A stretch of DNA of 64,000 nucleotides. It comes from Phyllobacterium chamaecytisi (lineage in GTDB: Bacteria > Pseudomonadota > Alphaproteobacteria > Rhizobiales > Rhizobiaceae). Position 1 is the first letter of the stretch. Every line of letters begins with the position of its first letter. Shown piece after piece: positions 46,945-56,269 of the stretch. The stretch lies in the NCBI RefSeq assembly GCF_020164455.1, contig NZ_JAIQWW010000012.1, positions 1-64,000 on the forward strand, given 5' to 3'. The position numbers and the translations under genes were made by a program. The notes below the pieces were generated by a model. It saw only the letters and a list, made by a program, of their open reading frames with translations, was not told where the DNA came from and did not search any database.

Positions 46945-48162
46945 ATGATAGCGCGGTGGCTGACGATTATCGGGATCGGCGAGGATGGATATAGTGGTCT
47001 CGGTCAGAACGCCCGTGATGCACTGGCAGGGGCCGTAACGATTTTCGGCGGCAAGCGCCATCTGGATTTGCTGCCCAAAGGGCTGACTGGTGAACGCATC
47101 GCATGGCCCAGCCCATTCTCAGATGCGTACCCCATGCTCCTTGCCTCGCGCGGCCAGCCTGTCGCTGTGTTGGCCAGCGGCGATCCGATGCATTTCGGCA
47201 TGGGCGCCACTCTGACGAGATATCTCGCGGCCGATGAGATGCGAATAATTCCGGCTCCTTCATCATTCTCGCTGGCGGCCGCTGCCATGGGCTGGCCGAT
47301 ACAGGAAACACAACTGCTGAGTGTTCATGGCAGGCCAATCGAGACGTTGTTCAAGGCGTTCGCGCCAGGGGCAAAGTTGCTCATTCTCAGCAATGATGGC
47401 GGCACACCTGCCCAGGTTGCGCAGATGCTGAGCGACGCTGGGTTCGGCTCAGCGCGATTAACCGTGCTGGAGCATCTGGCGGGTGCGACGGAGCGGCGAA
47501 TTGACGGGACTGCAAATGCCTGGAACCATCCTCGCTGTGCCGATCTCAATGTGCTTGCTGTGGATTGTGGCAAAGCGATGCCACCAGCCCGGCTTTATCC
47601 TATGCTTGCCGGTCTGCCCGACGAAGCGTTCGAACATGACGGACAATTGACCAAACGGGATATCCGCGCCATTACTCTGGCGCGTCTTGCGCCGCTCCCG
47701 GGCGAACTCTTATGGGATGTCGGGGCGGGTTGTGGCTCGATCGGCATTGAGTGGATGCGCGCACACAACTCGTGCCAGACCTTGGCAATTGAAGCCAATG
47801 ACAAGCGGCAGGATTTGATCCTGCGCAACAGCCGGGCATTGGGTGTGCCGGACCTTCAACTTGTACGCGGTGAAGCACCGGCGGCTTTGCAGGGGCTTGC
47901 AGAACCCGACGCCGTTTTCATCGGTGGCGGCGTTACCGATGAGGGGGTAATGGAGGCGTGCTGGGAGGGCCTCAAGCCAGGTGGGCGCCTGGTTGCCAAT
48001 GCTGTGACAATTCAGAGTGAAATGGCAATCGTTGGCTGGCGCTCCGCCCATGGCGGCGAACTCACAAAGCTTGCTGTTTCGTACGCGCAACCTCTCGGTG
48101 GTTTCGATGCTTGGCGTTCTGCCCTGCCAGTTACTGTCTATGCGGTTCGCAAGCCGATGTGA
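46945..48162 (+). CDS. cobL: Precorrin-6Y C5,15-methyltransferase (decarboxylating)
   Basis: CobL methylates C5 and C15 and removes the C12 acetate carboxyl. The 405-residue protein is the usual fusion. The N-terminal CbiE-like methyltransferase (about 1-200) has [18 protein letters not shown] and [13 protein letters not shown]. The C-terminal CbiT-like methyltransferase (about 210-405) has [19 protein letters not shown], the SAM-binding GAGCG loop. ATG at 46945 follows AAAGGA at a good distance. It is divergent from cobG. cobK, cobM and cobF, often adjacent in relatives, are not in this window. Confidence 0.93.
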   Translation: MIARWLTIIGIGEDGYSGLGQNARDALAGAVTIFGGKRHLDLLPKGLTGERIAWPSPFSDAYPMLLASRGQPVAVLASGDPMHFGMGATLTRYLAADEMRIIPAPSSFSLAAAAMGWPIQETQLLSVHGRPIETLFKAFAPGAKLLILSNDGGTPAQVAQMLSDAGFGSARLTVLEHLAGATERRIDGTANAWNHPRCADLNVLAVDCGKAMPPARLYPMLAGLPDEAFEHDGQLTKRDIRAITLARLAPLPGELLWDVGAGCGSIGIEWMRAHNSCQTLAIEANDKRQDLILRNSRALGVPDLQLVRGEAPAALQGLAEPDAVFIGGGVTDEGVMEACWEGLKPGGRLVANAVTIQSEMAIVGWRSAHGGELTKLAVSYAQPLGGFDAWRSALPVTVYAVRKPM

Positions 48163-48275
48163 TTGCGCGTTCAATGCAGGAAACATTACGAGTATTTACT
48201 GGCGTTTTGCCTTCAATAGGGGAACCAACATCGCAGTTTTAAGGTTGGTGTTTTCTTGCCGGAAAGGAATCTCTC

Positions 48276-49085
48276 ATGGAACTTGATCCTCAGAACGCGT
48301 TTTCCGCAATTCAGACTGGTATTCGCGAGGCAAGCGCCCTTGTTGTTGCTTACGCGTTCTCGGTAATTGGCGCGGTTCTCTTGCTGATTATCGGATTCGT
48401 CGTTGCAGGTCTCGTCGAGCGTTGGGTCTATGCCGGGCTTGGGCAAGTCGGCGGCTTCGACCTGACATTACGCCGCTTTTTTTCCAAGATCGCGCGCTAT
48501 GTGGTGCTCGGCCTTGTCGTGGTTATGGTGCTCGGTCAATTCGGCATCCAGACGGCCTCGGTTATTGCCGCCATCGGTGCCGTTGGCTTAGCAATCGGGC
48601 TGGCTTTACAGGGAACTCTGCAGAATATCGCCGCAGGCATCATGCTGTTGGCGCTCCGTCCCCTTCGCATTGGCGAATATGTGGAGGTGGGCAGCATAAG
48701 CGGTACAGTCGAAGAAATTGGACTCTTTGCGACGCGATTGCGTGCGGCGGATGGCATATACATCCTTGCGCCAAATTCGACGCTTTGGACCTTGCCCGTG
48801 AAAAACTTTACCCGAAACGGTATTCGTCGCAATGACATCACAATTACTGTTTCCAACGAGGATGATTTGGACCAGGTGCAGAAATCCTTGATTGAGCTGA
48901 CTGAAGCCGACAAGCGAGTCAAGAAAGACCCGACTCCTTCAGCCTTTGTGGCCGAGTTGGGTGATGCAACCGCAGCAATAACATTACGCTACTGGACTTC
49001 AGTCAACGAATATCAGTCTGCCAAAGCCGATCTTAACAAAAGCGTGCGGGCTACGATGGCAGCTAAAGCAGAGTCGAATCGCTAA
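48276..49085 (+). CDS. MscS family small-conductance mechanosensitive channel
   Basis: This channel opens under membrane tension to release solutes. The 269-residue protein has three membrane helices. The pore helix is glycine/alanine-rich (ASVIAAIGAVGLAIGLALQG), followed by the LQNIAAGIMLLALRPLRIGEYVEV beta-domain entry (quoted in part: ALRPLRIGEYVEV). The soluble vestibule includes IYILAPNSTLW. The size and pattern match E. coli MscS. The 214 bases downstream hold a hairpin that serves the tRNA on the opposite strand. Confidence 0.9.
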   Translation: MELDPQNAFSAIQTGIREASALVVAYAFSVIGAVLLLIIGFVVAGLVERWVYAGLGQVGGFDLTLRRFFSKIARYVVLGLVVVMVLGQFGIQTASVIAAIGAVGLAIGLALQGTLQNIAAGIMLLALRPLRIGEYVEVGSISGTVEEIGLFATRLRAADGIYILAPNSTLWTLPVKNFTRNGIRRNDITITVSNEDDLDQVQKSLIELTEADKRVKKDPTPSAFVAELGDATAAITLRYWTSVNEYQSAKADLNKSVRATMAAKAESNR

Positions 49086-49130
49086 TTTGGCGAACAACCA
49101 GACAACAACGCCTCGTTGACCCCGGACATC

Positions 49131-49166
49131 AAAAAAGGACCGCTTCGACTACAGATCGAAGCGGCC
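49131..49166 (-). terminator. Terminator of the tRNA-Arg transcript
   Basis: Read on the minus strand, a 9-bp stem (CCGCTTCGA / TCGAAGCGG) with a 7-base loop runs into six T residues. It lies downstream of tRNA-Arg. Confidence 0.75.
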
Positions 49167-49299
49167 ATAAACTTAGTATAGGGCATATCACTACACGATA
49201 TTGCATTTGCTTTGCAACTGCAAGTACCGCTTTCGAATGAATACAGCACGGACGCTTTCTGGATCGTTCCTTGACCGAAAAATGTGGTGGAAGGCAGTA

Positions 49300-49376
49300 T
49301 GGTGATCCCGACTGGATTCGAACCAGTGGCCTACAGATTAGGAATCTGTCGCTCTATCCTACTGAGCTACGGGACC
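49300..49376 (-). tRNA. tRNA-Arg (anticodon CCT)
   Basis: This is a complete cloverleaf on the minus strand. Acceptor GGTCCCG pairs with CGGGATC (one G-U). Anticodon stem ACAGA/TCTGT has loop TTCCTAA, giving anticodon CCT, and the T-arm loop is TTCGAAT. CCA is encoded. It reads AGG codons. Confidence 0.97.
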
Positions 49377-49454
49377 AACTGACCTGACATACTGTTTTTC
49401 GCGGCGGTCGCCAAGTCTCAAGATCAGTGGAAATTTCCAGCAGTCCGGTGCCAA

Positions 49455-50624
49455 TCAGGATGACGGGGGGAGAGCTGCTTCGGCCAGCTGCACCCAGTAA
49501 CTGATGCCGTGCGGGATTGCATCGTCGTTGAAATCATAGGAGGGATTGTGCAGCGAGGCGCTTTCACCATTGCCTATGAAAATAAACGCGCCTGGACGTG
49601 CTTCCAGCATGTAGGAGAAATCCTCGCCGGCCATCATGGGCGCGACTTCCTCGTTGACCGCATCATTTCCAGCGACCCTGCGAGCGGTATTAGCCGCGAA
49701 GTCGGTTTCTCGAGCATGGTTGAACGTTACTGGATAGTTGCGGGCATAATTGACAGTTGCGGTTGCGCCCAAAGCTCCGGCAACGCCTTCAGCGACCTCG
49801 ATCAGGCGCTTTTCGGCAAAGTCGCGCATTTCTGGGCGCAAGGTGCGAACGGTGCCAGCGAGTTCGGCCCGTTGAGGAATAATGTTATGGGCATCGCCGG
49901 CATGAAACTTGGTGACGGACAGAACGACAGAATCAAGTGGGTCTGTACCGCGCGAGACGATGGTTTGCAGGGCATTGACCAATTGAGCGCCGATGACGAC
50001 GGGGTCAATCGTCCGGTGCGGCTGCGCTGCATGGCCGCCGCGACCTTCGACAATGATGGTGAACTCATCCGTTGCTGCCATTATCGGGCCCTTGCGAATG
50101 GCAAACTGACCAATGGCAAGTCCGGGAATATTGTGCATGCCATAGACTTCCGATATGGAGAAGCGCTCCATCAAGCCGTCCTTGACCATTTCACGGCCAC
50201 CGCCACCGCCTTCTTCCGCGGGCTGGAAGATAACCGCGATTGAACCACCAAAGTTACGGGTCTCGGCCAGATATTGCGCGGCACCCAAGAGCATTGCGGT
50301 GTGGCCATCATGTCCGCAGGCGTGCATTTTGCCGTCCGTACGGGATGCCCAGGGCTTTCCGGTAATTTCAGTGAGTGGCAGCGCATCCATATCGGAGCGC
50401 AAGCCCACAGTCGGACCTTCGCCATGACGCCCGCGAATGATTCCTACGACACCGGTACGCCCAATGCCGGTCTCCACCTCGTCGCAACCGAATTGTCGCA
50501 GCTTTTCTGCAACGAACCGCGCTGTCTCGTGCACATCGAACATTATTTCTGGGTTCTCATGCAGATGACGCCTCCACGCGGAAACCTCGTCCTGCATTTC
50601 GATCGCGCGATTGAGCAAAGGCAT
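49455..50624 (-). CDS. M20 family metallo-amidohydrolase, copy 2
   Basis: This 389-residue paralogue of the gene at 3952-5115 shares long identical stretches, among them GKMHACGHDGHTAMLLGAAQ and the C-terminal AGEDFSYM and YDFNDDAIP blocks. Metal ligands are conserved (CGHDGH; PAEEGG), so it should be active. A glycine-rich replacement (EEGGGGGREMVKDG) follows the catalytic Glu. The substrate is probably an N-acyl amino acid. It sits alone behind tRNA-Arg, on the opposite strand to the neighbouring D,D-carboxypeptidase. The 162 bases upstream hold no recognisable operator. Confidence 0.9.
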   Translation of the reverse strand: MPLLNRAIEMQDEVSAWRRHLHENPEIMFDVHETARFVAEKLRQFGCDEVETGIGRTGVVGIIRGRHGEGPTVGLRSDMDALPLTEITGKPWASRTDGKMHACGHDGHTAMLLGAAQYLAETRNFGGSIAVIFQPAEEGGGGGREMVKDGLMERFSISEVYGMHNIPGLAIGQFAIRKGPIMAATDEFTIIVEGRGGHAAQPHRTIDPVVIGAQLVNALQTIVSRGTDPLDSVVLSVTKFHAGDAHNIIPQRAELAGTVRTLRPEMRDFAEKRLIEVAEGVAGALGATATVNYARNYPVTFNHARETDFAANTARRVAGNDAVNEEVAPMMAGEDFSYMLEARPGAFIFIGNGESASLHNPSYDFNDDAIPHGISYWVQLAEAALPPSS

Positions 50625-50786
50625 TCGAGGGCAACTCCAAAATCCAGGTCTGACATTTCAGTGAACAGAATAAAGGTGTTTTGCCTTTTGCCTGCCACAT
50701 AAGATAGATAAGGGCATTGCAGCCCGGTGTGAAGCGCGGCTTAACGCCTTTCCAGGTTGTTTATATAGACAGGTCGGATTTCAGGA

Positions 50787-51899
50787 ATGCGGAAAACTGT
50801 AGCGCTCTTTCTTTCGTGTTGCGTGATATCGATGACCGCTGCATCGGCGGCCCTTGCTGGTGCGAACATTACAGTCGATGCCGGCAGCGGCGAAATCCTC
50901 TCGCAAGAGGACGCTTTCCAGCGCTGGTATCCCGCGTCTTTGACCAAATTGATGACCGTTTACGTGGTGTTCCGGATGATTGAATCGGGCCAGGTTACCC
51001 TGGATACGCCAATCAAGATCACTGCGCTTGCCGCCAAACAGCCTCCAAGCAAGATGGGTTACAAAGTTGGCTCCGAGCTGACATTGGACAATGCGCTCAA
51101 GATCATGATGGTCAAGTCCGCCAACGATATCGCCATGGCGGTGGGTGAGACGTTGGGCGGTTCTTCCGACAAGTTTGCTGTGCTCATGAACGCCGAAGCC
51201 AAACGTCTCGGCATGACAGGTTCGCATTTCGTTAATCCAAACGGTCTTCACTCGGATGACCATTATACGACTGCGCGGGATCTCGCGATCCTGACACTGC
51301 AGCTGCGCCGTGAATTTCCGCAGTACGCGCATTATTTCGATATTGAAGCCATCGACTATGGCGGCAAGAAGCTTCAGCCCAATCTGAACGCGCTTATCGG
51401 TCGGTTTGAGGGTGCGGATGGCATGAAGACCGGATTTGTTTGCCCCTCAGGCTACAATCTGATCGGCTCTGCAACTCGCAACGGCAGGACGATTATCACG
51501 GTGGTGCTGGGCGAATTAAAGCTAACAACGCGGGCTACGAAGGCAGCGGAACTTCTTGCCAAAGGTTTCGAGACTCAGAGCAGTGGCACGACGATCGATA
51601 CATTGCAGCCCTATGGTGCACCTACACGCGACGTGGCTGTCAACATGCGGCCGAGTGTTTGTTCGAAGGAGGCATCGGGGTCCGATACCTGGGATGGCAA
51701 GGACCTCGAAGGGCACATCGTTCAGGGGTCACCTTATATGAAAAGGATGGAACATGAACCGGCAGTGGAAAAAGTTGCGCTGCTGCCGGCGAAGATCAAT
51801 TCATTGGGGATGGAGTTGAACCGGGTTCCTGTTCCGATGCCGCGGCCAGATCGCTCGTCGGTGACGGATGCAAGCGAGGCCTTGAAGGCAGTGAATTAA
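50787..51899 (+). CDS. D-alanyl-D-alanine carboxypeptidase (penicillin-binding protein 5/6 family)
   Basis: This enzyme trims the terminal D-Ala of peptidoglycan stem peptides in the periplasm. The 370-residue precursor has a signal peptide (to ASAALA), the active-site SLTK (residues 51-54), SAN (near 112) and KTG (near 213). The C-terminal beta domain is followed by a basic Pro-rich tail rather than a clear amphipathic anchor. The stop overlaps the start of the next gene by one base (TAATG), so this carboxypeptidase and a COG0523 GTPase are translationally coupled. Many such peptidases bind Zn2+; that hint at a metal link is inference. Confidence 0.9.
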   Translation: MRKTVALFLSCCVISMTAASAALAGANITVDAGSGEILSQEDAFQRWYPASLTKLMTVYVVFRMIESGQVTLDTPIKITALAAKQPPSKMGYKVGSELTLDNALKIMMVKSANDIAMAVGETLGGSSDKFAVLMNAEAKRLGMTGSHFVNPNGLHSDDHYTTARDLAILTLQLRREFPQYAHYFDIEAIDYGGKKLQPNLNALIGRFEGADGMKTGFVCPSGYNLIGSATRNGRTIITVVLGELKLTTRATKAAELLAKGFETQSSGTTIDTLQPYGAPTRDVAVNMRPSVCSKEASGSDTWDGKDLEGHIVQGSPYMKRMEHEPAVEKVALLPAKINSLGMELNRVPVPMPRPDRSSVTDASEALKAVN

Positions 51900-53038
51900 T
51901 GGTCGACGCTCCCATACCGGTCTCGGTACTAACCGGCTTTCTAGGGTCGGGAAAGACGACGTTGCTCAACCGGCTGCTGAAGGATCCGGCTCTCTCCGAT
52001 ACGGCGGTGATTATCAATGAATTCGGTGATGTGGGCATTGATCATCTACTTGTCGAGAAAGCCACAGACGGCATCATAGAGCTTTCCGATGGCTGTCTGT
52101 GTTGTACCGTACGCGGAGACCTGGTCGACACGCTTTCAGATCTGATCGACCGATTGCAGACGGGCAAATTGCAGCGATTGAAACGGGTCATAATCGAGAC
52201 GACCGGGCTTGCCGATCCCGCACCGGTTCTGCATGCCGTCATGGGACATCCGGTGTTGTTGCAGGCCTTTCGCGTTGATGGCGTGATCACCACCGTCGAC
52301 GCGATCAATGGCATGGCAACGCTCGACGCGCACGAGGAAGCGATAAAGCAGGCTGCTGTTGCCGATCGCATCGTTATAACCAAGACAGATTTGCCGGAAG
52401 CACAAGAAGGCCTCCCAGTTCTGCGCGCAAGGCTCGCTGCGTTAAATCCAGGGGCCGACCTGATCGATGTCGCTAACCCGCGCACCGGATACGCGGCGTT
52501 GTTCGAATGCGGCGTCTATAATCCAGAAACCAAGACCGTCGATGTTCAGCGTTGGCTAAAGGCGGAAGCCTACCGTGATCGCGAGTATGAACACGCCAAG
52601 ATCGATCATGGGCACCACCATGACCACGGCGAGGACCATCATCACGACGTCAACAGGCACGACGCGAATATCCGGTCATTCTCGTTGAAACACGATACCC
52701 CGATACCGCTGGCCAGCTTCGACATGTTCCTTGACCTGTTGCGTTCGGCCCATGGTGAAAAATTGCTGCGGGTAAAGGGTATCGTGCAGTTGGAGGACAA
52801 TCCGGAACGGCCGCTTGTCATACACGGCGTACAGCAGATTTTTCATCCACCGGCGCGGCTGGCAGCGTGGCCGGATGGCGTTCGCGAAACACGCCTGGTG
52901 ATGATCGTCAAGGATTTGCCCGAGAGCTATGTCAGCCAGCTCTTCAACGCATTTCTTGATCGGCCACAGGTCGATATGCCGGACCGTGCTGCGCTCTTTG
53001 ACAATCCCTTGGCAATTTCTGGTGTAAAACTAGGCTAA
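51899..53038 (+). CDS. CobW/COG0523-family GTP-binding metallochaperone
   Basis: This G3E-family GTPase has Walker A GFLGSGKTT near residue 13, the metal-binding CxCC in DGCLCCTVRGDL, and the G4 motif TKTD. A His-rich insert (about 238-258: DHGHHHDHGEDHHHD) probably holds zinc or another divalent metal, and a C-terminal CobW domain follows. Although cob genes lie within 5 kb, this one is not in their operon. The His-rich type is more often linked with zinc supply. It is coupled to the upstream carboxypeptidase and ends one base before the convergent TusA-like gene. Confidence 0.85.
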   Translation: MVDAPIPVSVLTGFLGSGKTTLLNRLLKDPALSDTAVIINEFGDVGIDHLLVEKATDGIIELSDGCLCCTVRGDLVDTLSDLIDRLQTGKLQRLKRVIIETTGLADPAPVLHAVMGHPVLLQAFRVDGVITTVDAINGMATLDAHEEAIKQAAVADRIVITKTDLPEAQEGLPVLRARLAALNPGADLIDVANPRTGYAALFECGVYNPETKTVDVQRWLKAEAYRDREYEHAKIDHGHHHDHGEDHHHDVNRHDANIRSFSLKHDTPIPLASFDMFLDLLRSAHGEKLLRVKGIVQLEDNPERPLVIHGVQQIFHPPARLAAWPDGVRETRLVMIVKDLPESYVSQLFNAFLDRPQVDMPDRAALFDNPLAISGVKLG

Positions 53039-53039
53039 A

Positions 53040-53282
53040 TCAGCCGCATTCGATGTGGAATCGGTGGCCACCGTCGACGCTGAGTGTTTCGATCAGCCTA
53101 TGACCCTCGGTCAGACAAAAATTAGGCATGTCGATGACAGCCAGCGGGTCGCTTGTTTCAACCCATAGGCGGCTGCCGGCAACCATATCGCCAAGCTTCC
53201 TGCGGGTTTTGAGCACCGGCAAGGGGCAATTCAAGCCGCGAAGGTCATATATCGCGGCATTCATGATTGCTTTTTCCGGCAT
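53040..53282 (-). CDS. TusA-like sulfurtransferase
   Basis: This 80-residue SirA/TusA-fold protein has the sulfur-carrying Cys in LRGLNCPLPVLKTRRKL (CPxP motif). Related proteins relay persulfide sulfur for tRNA thiolation or molybdenum cofactor synthesis; the exact role here is unknown. ATG at 53282 or 53264 (six residues shorter, with GGAA upstream) could start it. It probably forms one transcript with the L,D-transpeptidase gene whose stop is 17 bases upstream. Confidence 0.75.
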   Translation of the reverse strand: MPEKAIMNAAIYDLRGLNCPLPVLKTRRKLGDMVAGSRLWVETSDPLAVIDMPNFCLTEGHRLIETLSVDGGHRFHIECG

Positions 53283-53299
53283 GATCACTTTTCTGGTCG

Positions 53300-54571
53300 C
53301 TAGTTGCCGATAATCTTCCACCAGGCCTTCTTCGCCGGCGCCGGCTGCTCGACGGCAGCAGCAGGGGCTTCCGGTGCAACAGCGGCAGTGGTTTGCGGGG
53401 CAGGCGTCAATTGTTGGGTGGCTGCTGGAGTTGATGGAGCTGATGGCTGTGCGAGGGTGATGGGTGCTGGCGCAGCGGAGGCCATGCTCTTTCCCATTCG
53501 CGTTCTTTTAGAAGCGTCACGCTCCTCACGTGCCTTGTCCGCTGCGACGGCGGAAGCCAGCCGAACCATGACCTGTGGCTTGGTTGCAGAGTCCTTGTCC
53601 TGCGGCGAAAGAGACGGCGGTTCTTGCGTCACGCGCTCACCCCGAGCACGGCGAGCGCTCCAGTCAGCAATGATCTTGGCTTCTGCAATGCCCTGGATGG
53701 AGCGGCTGGGTGGTGTGATCTTGCCTTTGCCGACCATTGTAGAGAACGCTGTCTCGTAGCTGGTTTGATACGACTGATACGCCATTTTTAGCGATTCTGG
53801 CTGATCGGAAGGCGGACAGGTTGCGGTCGCTGCAATCGGCGCGTTAGGATCGGACGTGTGGTTGAAGACATATTTCTTCTCGCAGACATCCACCTTAGGG
53901 GGCACCTTGGTAATTTCGAAGTGGTCGTAACCTTCTTTCAGGTTTTTCCAGAAGGTGTAATTCGGATCATCCTTGTAGCGCGCCATATTGGCTGCGGTCA
54001 TACGGAAAGGATAGGCCTGAAGCTGGATAGATTCCTGACCGCCCTTAAATGCATCCCGGGCAAAAGCATAAATCTGCGCGACCTGTGCATCAGTCATTGA
54101 GTAGCAACCTGATGACGAGCACGCGCCATGGACCATCAAATTGGCACCGGTTCGGCCAAGGGCGCGGTCCAATGCATTGGGAAAGCCAGTGTTGAAAGAG
54201 AGATAATAGCTCGATTTCGGATTCATCTGCGCCGGTCGAACTGCGTAGAATCCTTCAGGTGCCTGACGGTCACCCTCGATGAACTTGGGGCCAAGCTTTC
54301 CGGACCATTTGCAAATCTGGTAGTTCGTGACCATGTCGTAACGGCCATTGTCCTTGCGTTTCCACACTTCAAGGACGTTTTCTTCCTTGAATATGCGAAA
54401 CATGACGGGCGATGTAAGGCTCATGCCCTTCGCCTTCATGCTGCGGACGAGTTTCTCCGGCAACTGCGTTCCGGCACCATTAGGAGACAGGTCGTCGATC
54501 GACGAGTTTTGGCAACCCGCAACAAGCAGGGTTAGCATGAATGCCGCAAGGATATGTGCCAGTGTCTTCAT
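53300..54571 (-). CDS. L,D-transpeptidase (YafK/YkuD-type) lipoprotein
   Basis: The enzyme would cut or form LD-crosslinks in peptidoglycan, or attach proteins to it. The 423-residue precursor has a lipoprotein signal (MKTLAHILAAFMLTLLVAGC), so it is membrane-tethered. The YkuD-type catalytic motif is LMVHGACSSSGCYSMTD, with its His and Cys. Beyond the catalytic domain the last 130 residues form a Lys/Arg- then Pro/Ala/Thr-rich tail ending AKKAWWKIIGN, which is unusual for the family. Longer in-frame starts upstream were rejected because they bury the lipobox. A 17-bp palindrome lies 116 bases upstream. Confidence 0.8.
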   Translation of the reverse strand: MKTLAHILAAFMLTLLVAGCQNSSIDDLSPNGAGTQLPEKLVRSMKAKGMSLTSPVMFRIFKEENVLEVWKRKDNGRYDMVTNYQICKWSGKLGPKFIEGDRQAPEGFYAVRPAQMNPKSSYYLSFNTGFPNALDRALGRTGANLMVHGACSSSGCYSMTDAQVAQIYAFARDAFKGGQESIQLQAYPFRMTAANMARYKDDPNYTFWKNLKEGYDHFEITKVPPKVDVCEKKYVFNHTSDPNAPIAATATCPPSDQPESLKMAYQSYQTSYETAFSTMVGKGKITPPSRSIQGIAEAKIIADWSARRARGERVTQEPPSLSPQDKDSATKPQVMVRLASAVAADKAREERDASKRTRMGKSMASAAPAPITLAQPSAPSTPAATQQLTPAPQTTAAVAPEAPAAAVEQPAPAKKAWWKIIGN

Positions 54572-54686
54572 TATTGCAGCTGTTGCCAGTCCATCAATTG
54601 TGTTCGCGAGGGCCCCTAAAACGTACGGATCTCTGGTCCGCCACATCATAAATGCATCTGTTATAGTTGATAAAGCCTTACTTCGC

Positions 54687-54703
54687 TTGAGCAAATTGCT
54701 CAA
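54687..54703. promoter_or_regulatory. 17-bp perfect palindrome (operator-like) upstream of the L,D-transpeptidase gene
   Basis: TTGAGCAAATTGCTCAA is fully symmetric about its central A. It lies 116 bases ahead of the L,D-transpeptidase start in an otherwise empty 276-base gap. Symmetric sites of this length and AT-rich centre are typical of MarR- or TetR-type dimers. The regulator is unknown. Confidence 0.45.
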
Positions 54704-54796
54704 TTGCACATACGTGACCTGCAACGAAGACAGGGCGGATTTATGGCGAAGCGCTGTGTTCCTAAATCCCGTGATGTGCCTTGGCCCGAGTTGAAC

Positions 54797-54829
54797 AAAA
54801 AAGGCGGCGCACCTGCACCGCCTTTTTTT
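54797..54829. terminator. Bidirectional terminator after the HU gene
   Basis: AAAAAAGGCGG pairs with CCGCCTTTTTT around a small inner GC/GC helix with an ACCT loop. It lies 19 bases past the HU stop on the minus strand. Confidence 0.85.
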
Positions 54830-54847
54830 GAATTTACGACGAACGAA

Positions 54848-55123
54848 TTAGCCGTTCAACGCGTCCTTCAGGGCCTTTGCAGGCTGGAAAGCAACTTTCT
54901 TGGACGCTGCGATTTTGATCGTTGCGCCCGTAGCAGGGTTACGGCCTTCGCGAGCGGCGCGCGACTGGACCTTGAACTTGCCAAAGCCAGGCAGCGAAAC
55001 TTCATCGCCGGCTACGACGGAATCAGTGATACCCTTAAGAACGCTATCAACAATCGCCTTGGACTGAACTTTTGTAAGACCCTGATCAGCGACGAGCTTT
55101 TCAATGAGATCGGACGTATTCAT
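54848..55123 (-). CDS. hup: DNA-binding protein HU
   Basis: HU is a histone-like nucleoid protein that bends DNA as a dimer. The 91-residue protein begins MNTSDLIEKLVADQG. It has the dimerisation helices, the GFGKFKVQSRAAREGRNPAT strand with the beta-arm and its Pro (NPATGATIKI), and ends KALKDALNG. GAGGAAA precedes the ATG. A 68-residue in-frame extension is not part of the protein. It ends at a strong terminator. Confidence 0.96.
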   Translation of the reverse strand: MNTSDLIEKLVADQGLTKVQSKAIVDSVLKGITDSVVAGDEVSLPGFGKFKVQSRAAREGRNPATGATIKIAASKKVAFQPAKALKDALNG

Positions 55124-55327
55124 TTTGGCGGTTTCCTCAGTATATTCGTTGATCGGAGGCGTCTGTATGGCACGCGATTCCCGCTCTGTCATCAGTAAGA
55201 ACGCCCAAAAAGCGGGTTTATACCCAGTGTTTACAGGGTTTTTTTCAAAACCGGCTATGAAATTCAAGATTACGCTCTGAAGAGGCTCGCAAACCGCGCC
55301 AAGTGATTCGCAGAGTGTGGGCTTCAA

Positions 55328-56269
55328 TTAGGGCCGTTCAGCATGGAAAGGATCCATCATTTGCCAGATGGGCGGGTCGCCGATATGGCGCACAAGGTGG
55401 TCTACAAACGCTCGAACCTTGGCCGCGACATGCCGTGTAGGCGGATACACCGCATATATTTTGTAGGGAACTGGCGTCACATCTGGCAGCGCCGGAATGA
55501 GAGTACCCGCTCGCAGGGCGTCGGCGGCAATGAACATTGGAAGTAGGACCAGCCCCAGACCGGCAATTGCCATGTCGCGCATGGCTTCGCCATTATTGGC
55601 GACGATGCGGCCATGCATGGCCACCGAGATCGGATCATTGGGAGAAGCCGGGTTTTCGAATTGCCATAGCTGGCTGGTATTAACGTTTGAGTAGTCGATG
55701 CAGGCGAAAGAGCTCAGTTCTTCGAGTCGCTTTGGCAAGCCATTGGCTGCGGCGAAAGCCGGGCTGCAGCAAATAACCCGGGCGTCCGTGCAAAGCTTGC
55801 GGGCAATAAGGCTTGAATCCTTGAGGATGCCGATACGGATGCCGACATCATAACCACCACGCACCAGATCAACCATGCGGTCCTCAAGTTCTACCGCGAC
55901 TTCCAGATCAGGATATTGTCTGGCGAAATCGGCAATCATTCGTCCAAGATAAAGAGTGCCGAATGACATCGGAGCGGCAATCCTCAAACTGCCCCTGATG
56001 GCGCTATGTCGCTCACCAACGGTATCGGCGGCCTCAACGATCTCCCTAACCAAGGGCCTGATACGCTCGACAAAGTCGCGGGCGTGGTCAGATGCGAGTA
56101 ACTTGCGTGGCGAACGTTGAAACAGTTCTATACCCAGTGCGCCTTCAAGATCAGAAATGCGCTTGCTCACTACTGATTTCGAAAGGTTGAGGCGCGCGGC
56201 AGTCGCGGTGACGCTGCCGGTTTCCATTACGTCGAGAAAAGTGAGAAGATCATCAAAGCGCCATTTCAT
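55328..56269 (-). CDS. LysR-family transcriptional regulator
   Basis: The 313-residue regulator has an N-terminal winged helix-turn-helix (MKWRFDDLLTFLDVMETGSV, TATAARLNLSKSVVSKRI) and a C-terminal two-lobe effector domain. It resembles the CrgA/DsdC-like subgroup that often responds to aromatic or redox-active compounds. It is divergent from the VOC dioxygenase gene with 167 bases between starts, the usual arrangement for a LysR regulator and its target. That target is inferred. Confidence 0.88.
   Translation of the reverse strand: MKWRFDDLLTFLDVMETGSVTATAARLNLSKSVVSKRISDLEGALGIELFQRSPRKLLASDHARDFVERIRPLVREIVEAADTVGERHSAIRGSLRIAAPMSFGTLYLGRMIADFARQYPDLEVAVELEDRMVDLVRGGYDVGIRIGILKDSSLIARKLCTDARVICCSPAFAAANGLPKRLEELSSFACIDYSNVNTSQLWQFENPASPNDPISVAMHGRIVANNGEAMRDMAIAGLGLVLLPMFIAADALRAGTLIPALPDVTPVPYKIYAVYPPTRHVAAKVRAFVDHLVRHIGDPPIWQMMDPFHAERP

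Noticed and set aside
51899-53038. Assignment of the COG0523 protein as CobW of the cobalamin operon
   Set aside because: It is about 4-5 kb from the cob genes, in a different transcript and coupled to a carboxypeptidase; the His-rich type is more often linked to zinc.
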